Assembly: GCA_947464955.1 (NCBI GenBank)
Contig: CANHZI010000024.1
Location: 1-36,746, forward strand
DNA from: Oxalobacteraceae bacterium
GTDB taxonomy: Bacteria > Pseudomonadota > Gammaproteobacteria > Burkholderiales > Burkholderiaceae_D
DNA length: 36,746 bases
Direction: 5' to 3'
The notes under the pieces are model-generated. The model worked only from the letters and a program-made list of their open reading frames with translations, ran no database searches and was not told where the DNA came from. This document shows positions 1-8,748 of the stretch, piece after piece; position 1 is the first letter of the stretch, and every line of letters begins with the position of its first letter. The translations under genes and the position numbers were made by a program.

Positions 1-1
1 C

Positions 2-3000
2 AATCAACTGCCGATTGAGCGTGAGCGCGCATACTTTTTTCAATCGATCTTACGCGAACTGTTATCGCAACGAGAGATCGACATAGAAGCCCTGATACAA
101 GAAGCAAAAGCGGACTCGGTGAAGTCGAGCGCGAGTTCTTTGGCGTCAGTGCTCGACCGAACATCAAGCACACAAGCTAAGCTGATCACTCAATCAGACG
201 AGACCAGCCACTCATTGGTGAATGCTACCGTGGCCGACGCCAGTAACGAGCAAGAAGCCCTACTTCATAGTATCGGTGCAGATCCCATACCGCATGCGAT
301 ACGCTTTCTACAAGCGATCGTGACGACGTCGATACCGACAGCATCGACATTTGACAGCGAAGGTCTGAGTGTACCCAAGCATGCAGATATCGCGACAACT
401 CAACAACTATGGCGAAGTAAACCCGCTCTACGCGCTTGGTTTATGAACTTCTTCTGTGAGGCTTTGCTTACCAACATTCGTCAGCAGAGTGTGAACGTCC
501 GTGTCGATAGCACACTGCAAGGAAATTTGACCGAAATCGCACATTGGCGACGCATGATACGCGACAGCCTGCAGCAGGCTCAGGACAGTCACCTAAGTTT
601 GATTTTAGGTGCAGCACTAGCCTCCCCTCATGCGAACTTCTTGAAGAAAGTATTGAAGCAAGAATTCGGCTTTGACGATGCGAAAATTGAGGCGTTTAAG
701 AACCCGGCTTCGGCGCAAGTCGAGCGTACTTCCGATTGGGAACAGGGCTTGATTGAAATGCTAGCCTTGTTCAAAGTATCTTCAGATGCTGAACCAAGAG
801 CGATGCCTGCACCTATTTATGGGGTATCAGACAAGGCGGTATCAAATAATCCAGCATCGGACGATGTCAGATCGAACAGTACTGCAGCATCTCAGCCTAC
901 GCTGCTCGAGCACTTGAGCACTTACTTATTCAGCACCCCAAGTGAGCACAAACAAACTGAAGATCAAACTTCTTCAACACCCGCAGAGAGGATTTCCCCT
1001 CTGCCGCGCGGATGGCGAGACACATTACCGCAAACACTAGCGGATGCTTTCCTAAGCTTAAACTTAGAAAAATTAGATGTAGTTTGGCCGGCACTGATTG
1101 ATTTTCATCGCGCTGATCTTGTTCGTGCTCAGCAACGTTATTTATCCCACGCCCATCAACGCCAAGGCCTATTGGAACAAAATCCGCGTGACAAGATTCT
1201 CGATTTAATTGAAGTCAATTCGGATAGGCTAGCTGCGCTAGTTCGCGAACTCAGCCTCGAGCTCAATACTCTACAAGAAATTTGGCGACTGCCAAATTCG
1301 GTTCAAGCATTGCAGCAGGATTTGTTACAGCACGCTTTCCATGCAAGCCTCAATAGGAGCTATTTACAGAAATCGAGCGCACAACAGTTGCTTCAGCTTT
1401 TACGTCAAAACAAAGACTGGCCGAAGAGCAGTGCAGATGAAGCAGATCTATTGCGCAAGGCGCTGTTCACATTCAATAAGAAGAATCGCCCAATACTAGA
1501 ACAAAGCTTCATCGCGATCTGTCACATGCTCGATATGGAACAGCTGACTATCGCCTTGGAGAATAAACAAGAAGCCAGCACAGAGCAGTTTGATGAAGAC
1601 TTAAGTCATAGCAGTGCCATAGTCGATGACCTCAAACTTTACGAGCAGTTCAGTCGGAAATCCTTGAGTAAAGCCGATACCGCAGAAGTCTTACGTCAGA
1701 TTTCTATGCGTAAATCCACCAACGAGGATCAAGGTCAAACTACATCACGCAGCGTTGAGGCTAGAGATAATGGCTCCACGCTGATTCAACAGCTGCAAGT
1801 AGAACTCGCCAATCGTGTCTGGACCACCAATACCGTGGAAGAAAGTCCGCACCTGTGGACGAAATTCGCACAAGCACTGCGCGCGCAGGCGAGAGAATTT
1901 CCCATCCTCGACGACAACAAACAAAGTACAGAAATCAGTTTTTATCGCTCCGACGAGATTTTGCCAGAACTCATCAGCGATGATCTGATTCAGAGCTTTG
2001 CCGAAGCCGATTTTGCTCTAAGTAAACAAGCTATCGAGGAGGAAGTAAATCAGAAGCGTGAATCACCAGTATCGACATCACCAACTCAGGAATCTGCGTT
2101 GGAAGAAGTAGAGACAAACGAATTAACATCTGTAGAAAACACTGATCTCATGACCCTCAGTGTCTTGCTTCAGTCTCTCGTGCCCATGAGCTCAGCAGAG
2201 CAACTGTGGGCGCGCAAATTTATTCGCGAATCCATGCTAGCGGCGCCGCGTTTTGTGGACTCCATTACGCGACTCTTGACGCGAGAGAGAATCAGGCAAC
2301 GTTGGTGTGCATTGCTCGAGAATGCCGATCTCGAGTATTTCTTTGGCCGTCATAGCCCAGAGATTTTTCCACATCTAGCAAAACTTGCTCATGCCTTCCA
2401 TGCCCAAGGGCTTCCCTGCATTAGCCAGAACGGACAGCAGTTCACAAAAGACTTCTGGATCATTGCATATCGCCTGCGCTTCGGATCAGAGTTAAAGAGT
2501 TTCAAGCAATTTGCGCCAGCGCTCATGAGTGCGCTCGCACAAGGGCTAGGCTCAACAGAAAAAACTCAGTCGCAGGAAGTCGCCTCTGCGAAAAATATAG
2601 AACAAGAACAACAGCAGCTTCGTCAGTTACAGCCACAAGTCGCGCCGTCAACCGACAGCCTACTCCAATCCCTACGCAATGAGCTTGAGCATCAAGCGCA
2701 GATCCGCAGCGAGCGACAGATCGCGCTAGAACGACAACAGCAAGCAGAACTTGCTGAGGTGAAGAAAAGAGCTCGCCTATTGGGAGAGGAAGAGGAGATT
2801 CCTTATGGCGAAAGCAATGTCAATAACGCGGGTATGGTAATCATTGCGCCTTATGTACAGCGTCTCTTCAATATTCTTGAATTGACCAAAGATGGTGCAT
2901 TCATTGACGACGCGGCAGCGGAACGGGCGGTCCATTTACTGCAATACGTGGTCTGTGCTCAAAGCCATACACCCGAATATCAACTCGCACTGAATAAACT

Positions 3001-3316
3001 CTTGTGCGGCATTCATGGTGGCGTGCCTATCGTCGCTGGTATCGAAGTCACGGAACACGAGAAGAATGTGATAGAACAAATGCTAAATGGGGTGATACAA
3101 CACTGGAGCGCATTAGGAAAGACATCGATCACTGGCTTAAGACAAACATTTTTGGCTAGGGAGGGACAACTCAGTTACGCAGACGAAAGTTGGCAGTTAC
3201 GTATTCCTCCATCCACTTTTGACATGTTACTCGACCGTTTGCCATGGAGTTTCTCGATGATACGGTTTCCGTGGATGCGCGCACCGCTCCATGTCACTTG
3301 GCGCACACAGTCCTAG
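2..3316 (+). CDS. Contractile injection system tape measure family protein (5' partial)
   Basis: The reading frame is open to the left edge, so the start lies outside the window; the GTG at 119 is internal. About 1104 residues are visible. The last ~170 residues carry the hallmarks of the CIS tape-measure family (Pvc14-like): a NNAG...P.. stretch near 2820, RAVHLLQY near 2930, LNKLLCGIHGG near 2995, FLAREGQL near 3150, then DMLLDRLPW and a closing PWMRAPLHVTW. A Gln/Glu/Arg-rich likely coiled coil (about 2660-2800) precedes this domain. In known systems the protein sets sheath/tube length inside a phage-tail-like particle. The next gene is the AAA+ ATPase that normally follows the tape measure in Pvc-type loci, which supports the call. 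The central region is divergent and rich in Gln, Ser and Glu. Only the C-terminal domain is confidently assigned. Confidence 0.88.
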   Translation, partial: NQLPIERERAYFFQSILRELLSQREIDIEALIQEAKADSVKSSASSLASVLDRTSSTQAKLITQSDETSHSLVNATVADASNEQEALLHSIGADPIPHAIRFLQAIVTTSIPTASTFDSEGLSVPKHADIATTQQLWRSKPALRAWFMNFFCEALLTNIRQQSVNVRVDSTLQGNLTEIAHWRRMIRDSLQQAQDSHLSLILGAALASPHANFLKKVLKQEFGFDDAKIEAFKNPASAQVERTSDWEQGLIEMLALFKVSSDAEPRAMPAPIYGVSDKAVSNNPASDDVRSNSTAASQPTLLEHLSTYLFSTPSEHKQTEDQTSSTPAERISPLPRGWRDTLPQTLADAFLSLNLEKLDVVWPALIDFHRADLVRAQQRYLSHAHQRQGLLEQNPRDKILDLIEVNSDRLAALVRELSLELNTLQEIWRLPNSVQALQQDLLQHAFHASLNRSYLQKSSAQQLLQLLRQNKDWPKSSADEADLLRKALFTFNKKNRPILEQSFIAICHMLDMEQLTIALENKQEASTEQFDEDLSHSSAIVDDLKLYEQFSRKSLSKADTAEVLRQISMRKSTNEDQGQTTSRSVEARDNGSTLIQQLQVELANRVWTTNTVEESPHLWTKFAQALRAQAREFPILDDNKQSTEISFYRSDEILPELISDDLIQSFAEADFALSKQAIEEEVNQKRESPVSTSPTQESALEEVETNELTSVENTDLMTLSVLLQSLVPMSSAEQLWARKFIRESMLAAPRFVDSITRLLTRERIRQRWCALLENADLEYFFGRHSPEIFPHLAKLAHAFHAQGLPCISQNGQQFTKDFWIIAYRLRFGSELKSFKQFAPALMSALAQGLGSTEKTQSQEVASAKNIEQEQQQLRQLQPQVAPSTDSLLQSLRNELEHQAQIRSERQIALERQQQAELAEVKKRARLLGEEEEIPYGESNVNNAGMVIIAPYVQRLFNILELTKDGAFIDDAAAERAVHLLQYVVCAQSHTPEYQLALNKLLCGIHGGVPIVAGIEVTEHEKNVIEQMLNGVIQHWSALGKTSITGLRQTFLAREGQLSYADESWQLRIPPSTFDMLLDRLPWSFSMIRFPWMRAPLHVTWRTQS

Positions 3317-3325
3317 GAAAAGAAG

Positions 3326-4672
3326 ATGGAAATTACACTCAACACTCATGCCCTTGAGCGAGAAATCGCCTGGTTTAGCAAAGTTTGCGAGACTCGCTTC
3401 GAGCACTATTTTCAACACAATGAGCAAGATATCGATCTTGATCAAGTCTGTCCGCCCCCCGCTCTTTCCGCCACTGACGGCCCGTATGCCAAAGTCGTCT
3501 TGGAATTTGGATTCGGTTACGCGGAACGGATCGTCATGATGTTAGCGCTGCTGCCCCATATACGACCACAAGCACTCGATTTATTCTCGCTACAGAATTC
3601 GGCCTTAGGACGTGCCTATAGCGAAATCGGCGGATGGCGTGGCAAGACGCATAGCGGCTTTTTGCCGACTTGTGAAACGGCTTCTTTTATTTTGGCTGGC
3701 AGCAATCTCGGCAAACGATTTGCTGTCGCGCGTCTGTTTAAAGATGATCATGCTTTTGCACGGCGCGGCATCATCAAATTAGACTCACAAGCGAGCGGTG
3801 AACCTGCTTTTGGTGCAGCCTTACAACTCAGTCATGAATTTTTGCAATTACTTGCAGATGGAGAAGCAGACAAACCTGACTTCAGTACCAATTTCCCTGC
3901 AAAATTAATGCAAACCAAACTCGAGTGGTCTGATTTGGTGCTCAACCAAGAAGTAATGGAAGAGGTCAATAATATTGTGACCTGGCTGCGCAGCCCTGAG
4001 AAAATTTTACAGAATTGGGGCTTGGAAAAAGCTCTCAAACCTGGCTATCGAGCCATGTTTTACGGTCCGCCAGGAACAGGAAAGACGCTCACTGCCAGCC
4101 TCATCGGCAAGGCTGTGGGTTCAGATGTTTATCGGATTGATTTATCGATGGTCGTTTCAAAATACATCGGTGAAACAGAAAAGAATTTGGCTGGCGTGTT
4201 TGACCAAGCGCAAAACAAGAATTGGATTCTGTTCTTTGATGAGGCCGACTCCCTGTTTGGCAAACGTACTCAGGCCAGTAGCTCGAACGACAGACACGCG
4301 AACCAAGAAATTTCATATCTCTTGCAAAGAGTTGAAGACTTTCCTGGTGTCGTGATTCTGGCGACAAACCTAAAGGCCAATATCGATGCGGCGTTCGCTC
4401 GACGATTTCAAAGTGAGGTTTACTTTGCGATGCCAGATGCGGCGCAACGCGAACGCCTGTGGCGCGGACTCTTCGCCAATACGAATAAACTCGATCAAGA
4501 TGTGAATTTCCGAGAAATCGCTGAACGCTATGAACTAGCAGGTGGCGCCCTGCTCAATGTCGCTCGTTATGCTGCGATTCGCGCTGTCAAGAGTAACCGT
4601 GATGTGATCACACAAGATGATTTACTTGCCGGTATAGGTAGAGAATTTATGAAGGATGGGAAAACACTGTGA
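3326..4672 (+). CDS. AAA+ ATPase of a contractile injection system (Pvc15-like)
   Basis: 448 residues. The C-terminal half is a single AAA+ module: Walker A GPPGTGKT at residues 247-254, Walker B FFDEAD with D305/E306, sensor-1 ATN near 340 and an ARRF arginine-finger region soon after. The N-terminal ~200 residues are a family-specific domain without a motif I can name. AAA+ ATPases of this type sit just after the tape measure gene in extracellular CIS loci and are thought to help assembly. The start ATG lies 9 nt after the upstream stop, with AGGAAAAGAAG as ribosome site, and the 3' end overlaps the next gene by 4 nt, so the three genes are one operon. All nucleotide-binding residues look intact. 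Confidence 0.88.
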   Translation: MEITLNTHALEREIAWFSKVCETRFEHYFQHNEQDIDLDQVCPPPALSATDGPYAKVVLEFGFGYAERIVMMLALLPHIRPQALDLFSLQNSALGRAYSEIGGWRGKTHSGFLPTCETASFILAGSNLGKRFAVARLFKDDHAFARRGIIKLDSQASGEPAFGAALQLSHEFLQLLADGEADKPDFSTNFPAKLMQTKLEWSDLVLNQEVMEEVNNIVTWLRSPEKILQNWGLEKALKPGYRAMFYGPPGTGKTLTASLIGKAVGSDVYRIDLSMVVSKYIGETEKNLAGVFDQAQNKNWILFFDEADSLFGKRTQASSSNDRHANQEISYLLQRVEDFPGVVILATNLKANIDAAFARRFQSEVYFAMPDAAQRERLWRGLFANTNKLDQDVNFREIAERYELAGGALLNVARYAAIRAVKSNRDVITQDDLLAGIGREFMKDGKTL

Positions 4673-7600
4673 AACGACTATATCAGTTCAACAGACAAAC
4701 GCTCGCTCTCGCGTGCTTATTTGCCGCCAGCGTATTTGCCAGCGCAACTAGCCATGCGTTTCAAATTGAGATTAGCACTACGACCAGTAATCCAGCAAGT
4801 GCCGCGAAAAAGAGCCAGGTTGAACCGGCTAAACCGGCAAAAGCGGGAAGCCAAGACGGTGCCGCCTCAGCAGCCAGCGTGACAACGACGCAGACTAAAG
4901 CGCCCGGAACAACGAAAACGGTCGATATCGTTGGCTACAACCGCAATATCAAACAAGAGCACTTCAAAGGCTTGAGTAAAGATGTGGTGTTGCGTATGCA
5001 AAGGCAACTCGAATCAATTTACAAGCTGCTACCAGATTGGCAGCACGACTACGCACTCAAAGGCGACCCGCTCAACGACGGTATCGTAGGGCCCATCACT
5101 CTCTCCTGGTTGCAACGCTTTGCTTTTAGCTTTAAGGCACACACTGAGGGCGACTATGCTAACAGTTTAGCCAACAATATTAATCGTATCGCGCAGTTTA
5201 GTATCAAACACAAAGATGAATTAACCATACTCATGAGCCCAGAGTTCGAAGCATGGGATTTCATGCAAGCGGAGAAGGTTAAACAGCAAGACTTTCAAAT
5301 TCGTCGACAAGGAAGTGATAAGGAGCTAATCGAGCTGGTCAACCGCTTTCGCGGCCAACGCAAATCGGCACCAAGAGTCGCGCCACGTACGGTGATCGAT
5401 GAAAGTGCATTTTTCTACTACAAGCTCAACCAAAATGATCTCGACCTCCTCGGTGGAAAAGATCAAATTGTGCAGATCCTGAGCGCGCTAAAGGATAAGG
5501 AATTCACCTCAAGCGAAGCCTTACGTGTCGCAGTGAAGCAAGCTTTTGGTGGACGCGATCACTTAGTCAATCAGATTTGGCCCTTGATCGAACGTAATGC
5601 CGCTGATTTTGACGGTTATCTCATTAACGAAGCCGCACTTAGTCGCTTAAAAGAAGCGAGTGAATTTCCATCGGCGGTTATTGATGAGTTACGTTTGCAG
5701 GGAACAATCTATTTCAAGACGCGAGAACTATTTGACGCTTTCATTACTGAAAAATTCGCGAGCGACGCGCTGATCTTGAGCGAAGATGAACGTGAGCAAA
5801 TCGCTGAAGCCTCGCAAGTGTTTGACAATATTCATCTGACGGCACAATCCATCGCGAATATTAAAGTCCAGCTAAAAGGAAACGTACAGAACAGTGGTAT
5901 CCCATCAGTACTGGTACGTTTGCTAGGGCAAATCAAAGACGTTAGCTATCCAGAGCTAAGCTTGCTACGTAGCGCAGTCATATCAAAAATGATTATGGGT
6001 ATTGGCGCCTGTAAGATGAATTCACCAACCAGCAATGCGTATGTCGCCGGCCTTCGCATGCCAGATGAAGAATTCGCATTACTCGCCAAAGATCTCAGCG
6101 CTTTGCAACCACAAAGCATGGATGGCAGGATTGACCATAGTTTCGATGCGAAAAAAACCTTCGAAGAACTGAAGCGTCTGCGTCTGCAAGTAAGCCAATG
6201 CGATAAGCCAAGTTTTCAAGAAAGCCGTCGATTGATACAAGAGATTTACCACAACTATCTCGCCATCGCGATTGAGAACATGGCGAAGAAACGTATCCCA
6301 GATGAGATCGCGCCGATCACCTTGAAAGGTGGGGACTGCGGTTGTGCGCTCGATGATTTCGCTGGCGTCGTGTACGGATTTTATCCCTACTGGAATAATC
6401 AAAAAAGCGAACAGACCATGAACTTCCATGTGCTCAATCGCGTCGCCTACTATGGGCTCACGGTCGATAATGTGGGTGATTTGCGCCTTGGTCTGGTGCC
6501 ATTTGATGTCAAGGATGGTTCAGCAGCATCAAATCAATTTATCCGCCTGGCGCATCAATACAACTCTAAAGTCGATTGGCTTATTCAGAAGAACGACTGG
6601 AACGGTGATTGGAAGCGCTACTCACGCGAAAATAAACAAGCAGTCTTGCGCAAGTTGATTGTGAATATCAGCAATCTTCTCAGAACACGTTTGAAGGACA
6701 CAGGATCTCAATTGCGCCCCTACGTCACTTTAGGGATGTCAGCCCCAATTACTCGCGGAGATGGCGTTACTGTTTACTTCCAAAACTACCCTAAAGATGC
6801 AGACTCGGCGCTATTGTTCAATGAATTCTTCCTCGCCTTACGGAAAGAACTGGCGAAAGACAAAGTATGGATCAATATTCTGGTTGCACAAGACGTGCTC
6901 AACGACGACACTGAAGGGCGTCAGGGTGCCTTTGCTTTACCTAATTTGATTAAGCTTAAAAAAGCTTCAAACCAAAGAGGGACAACGGTCAATCGCGATC
7001 TGATCGACGAATACTTGCTGGTTCTGCTCAACGAGCCAAGTACAGATGCCAAGAAACAATTACGTCTGAATATCGAAAGCGAACAAGGTCTGCATGGGAA
7101 TGCCCGCGCTGAATTCTTACGTAGCGTCATTCCGGTAATGCAGTTCGACAACCATAATTGGCAACAACTCGAAGATGACGTCGTCTATGCCAGCGACAAC
7201 TTCGGCGGCATGGGCTTGTGGGCACCTGACTTTGACAACATCGCCAAACCGACAACAAATATGGCAGAACCCTGTTATCGCGGTCAGCAAATTGCTCTGT
7301 GCATCTTGCGCAACTTCCGCGAATCTAACCAGGTCGAGAAGCTGCCCTCAGCGATCGCTCGCTTTGCATGCGTCAACCGTTGGTACTTACAATTGGCATT
7401 GACCGGCTTCCTTCTCATCGCTATTACTTTAGCCGTTCTGTTCGCAAAATACTGCGAGGTTCAATCCTTAATTAAGCGCTACTTCCTGTGGGTGCTCGCT
7501 TTCAATATTGTGCCGCCACTGGTGATCTTCATACTTCTCCTGTTTTTTGATCCCTATTTGACAAGCCTATCGAAAGGCAATTTGCCGTTTATTATTGCGA

Positions 7601-8091
7601 TTGGAGTGATCTTGGTAGGGACGATTGCAGGCTATCTCTATCTTCGTTCGCAACGTGATCTGCCGCAAAGGCAACGAGCATTGCCGCAACGCCAAGGAAT
7701 GGGTTTCCCGATTATCTCGTGGACGATAGAAACCGATGAACATGGCTTCCGTTGGATCATTCGCAATCGCGGAACGGGCTACGGCATCATTAAGAAGGTT
7801 GAAATTCTGCTCGATGGTCAATCAGTGGCAGATGCTAAGACCGCGCTTGAGGCAGTGCTTGGACCCGACAAAAATCTGCTGTGGAAGAGCCTGCCGCTGA
7901 TCGGGCAGAAGATTATGCCTGGTGAAACCGTGACAGGGATCTCAATTACCGATCCCGAGTCTGCACTTGCCTTTGACAAGAAGCTGCGTGAACATCAGCT
8001 TCAAGTCATGATCACCTATTACTCCGCCAATAATGAACATTGGATTAGCGACGGTAAAGAGGTATCGGCGATTGGCGCGGCTTCCTATTAG
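4669..8091 (+). CDS. Exported membrane protein: PG-binding-like region, degenerate GH18-like domain, three C-terminal TM helices
   Basis: 1140 residues, start GTG overlapping the ATPase stop (GTGA), with AAGGATGGG upstream. A Sec signal peptide ends near SHA|FQ (about residue 30), followed by an Ala/Lys/Thr-rich linker. Residues ~105-150 (QRQLESIY...DGIVGPITLSWLQRF) resemble PG_binding_1. From about 555 a GH18-like barrel seems to begin (VVYGFYPYW, then NRVAYYGLTVD). The segment matching the chitinase DGxDxDxE motif reads DGVTVYFQ (698-705), so both inner Asp and the catalytic Glu are replaced. Hydrophobic helices at ~905-927, ~938-961 and ~972-992, with basic loops, place the last ~150 residues in the cytoplasm by the positive-inside rule. 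I know no named family for the whole chain. Translational coupling to the CIS genes suggests a role as envelope anchor, release factor or wall-binding partner (inference). Confidence 0.68.
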   Translation: MKRLYQFNRQTLALACLFAASVFASATSHAFQIEISTTTSNPASAAKKSQVEPAKPAKAGSQDGAASAASVTTTQTKAPGTTKTVDIVGYNRNIKQEHFKGLSKDVVLRMQRQLESIYKLLPDWQHDYALKGDPLNDGIVGPITLSWLQRFAFSFKAHTEGDYANSLANNINRIAQFSIKHKDELTILMSPEFEAWDFMQAEKVKQQDFQIRRQGSDKELIELVNRFRGQRKSAPRVAPRTVIDESAFFYYKLNQNDLDLLGGKDQIVQILSALKDKEFTSSEALRVAVKQAFGGRDHLVNQIWPLIERNAADFDGYLINEAALSRLKEASEFPSAVIDELRLQGTIYFKTRELFDAFITEKFASDALILSEDEREQIAEASQVFDNIHLTAQSIANIKVQLKGNVQNSGIPSVLVRLLGQIKDVSYPELSLLRSAVISKMIMGIGACKMNSPTSNAYVAGLRMPDEEFALLAKDLSALQPQSMDGRIDHSFDAKKTFEELKRLRLQVSQCDKPSFQESRRLIQEIYHNYLAIAIENMAKKRIPDEIAPITLKGGDCGCALDDFAGVVYGFYPYWNNQKSEQTMNFHVLNRVAYYGLTVDNVGDLRLGLVPFDVKDGSAASNQFIRLAHQYNSKVDWLIQKNDWNGDWKRYSRENKQAVLRKLIVNISNLLRTRLKDTGSQLRPYVTLGMSAPITRGDGVTVYFQNYPKDADSALLFNEFFLALRKELAKDKVWINILVAQDVLNDDTEGRQGAFALPNLIKLKKASNQRGTTVNRDLIDEYLLVLLNEPSTDAKKQLRLNIESEQGLHGNARAEFLRSVIPVMQFDNHNWQQLEDDVVYASDNFGGMGLWAPDFDNIAKPTTNMAEPCYRGQQIALCILRNFRESNQVEKLPSAIARFACVNRWYLQLALTGFLLIAITLAVLFAKYCEVQSLIKRYFLWVLAFNIVPPLVIFILLLFFDPYLTSLSKGNLPFIIAIGVILVGTIAGYLYLRSQRDLPQRQRALPQRQGMGFPIISWTIETDEHGFRWIIRNRGTGYGIIKKVEILLDGQSVADAKTALEAVLGPDKNLLWKSLPLIGQKIMPGETVTGISITDPESALAFDKKLREHQLQVMITYYSANNEHWISDGKEVSAIGAASY

Positions 8092-8111
8092 CGTCTGATT
8101 TGCTTCAGTTC

Positions 8112-8159
8112 AAAAAGAGATGGTCTCGCATAGACTCATGTGGACCGTCTCTTTTTTTT
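8112..8159. terminator. Bidirectional Rho-independent terminator
   Basis: An inverted repeat (AAAAAGAGATGGTCT ... GGACCGTCTCTTTTT, with two G-U pairs) is followed by a run of T on the + strand and by T5 on the - strand. It lies between the CIS operon and the convergent doxX-like gene, whose stop codon overlaps the T run. Confidence 0.88.
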
Positions 8160-8547
8160 ACTCCGACTTCGCACTCGCTCCGTGTACCACCACCATGAGT
8201 AAGCCACCCGCAAGCGCCAAGTTTTTCATGAAGTGAATCATTTGGTTTTGCATCTCTGCTGCTGGAACTGACCAGAAATCATGGAAGATCACTGCAGCAA
8301 CAACGGTGAAACCTGCTAATAAGAAAGCTGCAATACGAGCGCGATAAGCGAATACCAACATCAAGCCACCGCCAAGTTCAACGATGATGGCCATGATCGC
8401 GGCGAGGCTCGCCAATGGCAAACCCTTGCTCGCGATATACCCTACCGTACCATCAAAGCTGGTGATTTTGCTGGCGCCAGAGAGTACGAAGATCAACGCG
8501 ATCAGAATGCGAGCGACGATTGGGAGTGTTTTTTCTAAGGTTTTCAT
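8158..8547 (-). CDS. DoxX family membrane protein
   Basis: 129 residues with four hydrophobic helices. The N-terminal pattern ARILIALIFVLSGASKI, then the GGLMLVF and HFMKNLALAGGLL regions, is typical of DoxX/YphA-type proteins. These are small inner-membrane proteins linked to redox or thiosulfate-related stress; the exact activity of this branch is not settled. The start ATG has AAGGAAG just upstream. Two short hairpins and a long palindrome separate it from the pirin gene, so it may have its own promoter or be attenuated from upstream transcription. Next to pirin and azoreductase it fits a redox-stress cluster. Confidence 0.85.
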   Translation of the reverse strand: MKTLEKTLPIVARILIALIFVLSGASKITSFDGTVGYIASKGLPLASLAAIMAIIVELGGGLMLVFAYRARIAAFLLAGFTVVAAVIFHDFWSVPAAEMQNQMIHFMKNLALAGGLLMVVVHGASAKSE

Positions 8548-8590
8548 AGGTCTTCCTTTTTAATGATTTAGTTCGTTTGGTTTAGAAAAT

Positions 8591-8629
8591 GCGGGCGTGA
8601 CTTCACCCGCGAGCATCGTGAGGATGCTC
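8591..8629. other. Two adjacent small hairpins upstream of the DoxX gene
   Basis: GCGGGCGTGA/TCACCCGC (8591-8610, one bulge) is followed directly by the perfect 7-bp stem GAGCATC/GATGCTC (8611-8629). There is no strong T tract on the - strand, so this could be a weak terminator, an attenuator, or just structure in the leader. Confidence 0.4.
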
Positions 8630-8672
8630 GTTGCTTTTACTGCCGTTCAACTTTATTGACTAACTTAGATTA

Positions 8673-8748
8673 TTAGACTTACGCAAAATTGCGCTGGCTC
8701 GGCAAGGCCAACTCAACAACGCCAGCGTCTGTTTTGCGTAAGTTCTAA
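8673..8748. repeat. 76-bp near-perfect palindrome (MITE-like or REP-like)
   Basis: The outer arms share TTAG and ACTTACGCAAAA with their complement; inner arms are GCGCTGGC and GCCAGCGT, around a ~28-nt centre. The ends abut the pirin stop codon and an AT-rich flank. The size and terminal repeats resemble a small non-autonomous element or a REP-like hairpin; on the - strand it could also stop transcription after pirin. No second copy was noticed in the window. Confidence 0.5.

Noticed and set aside
119-3316. Tape measure gene starting at GTG 119
   Set aside because: The frame is open to base 2 with plausible family-like sequence and no ribosome site before 119.
6079-6429. Antisense ORF of 116 codons inside the CIS-linked gene
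   Set aside because: Shadow of the strong + strand frame; no ribosome site or family pattern.
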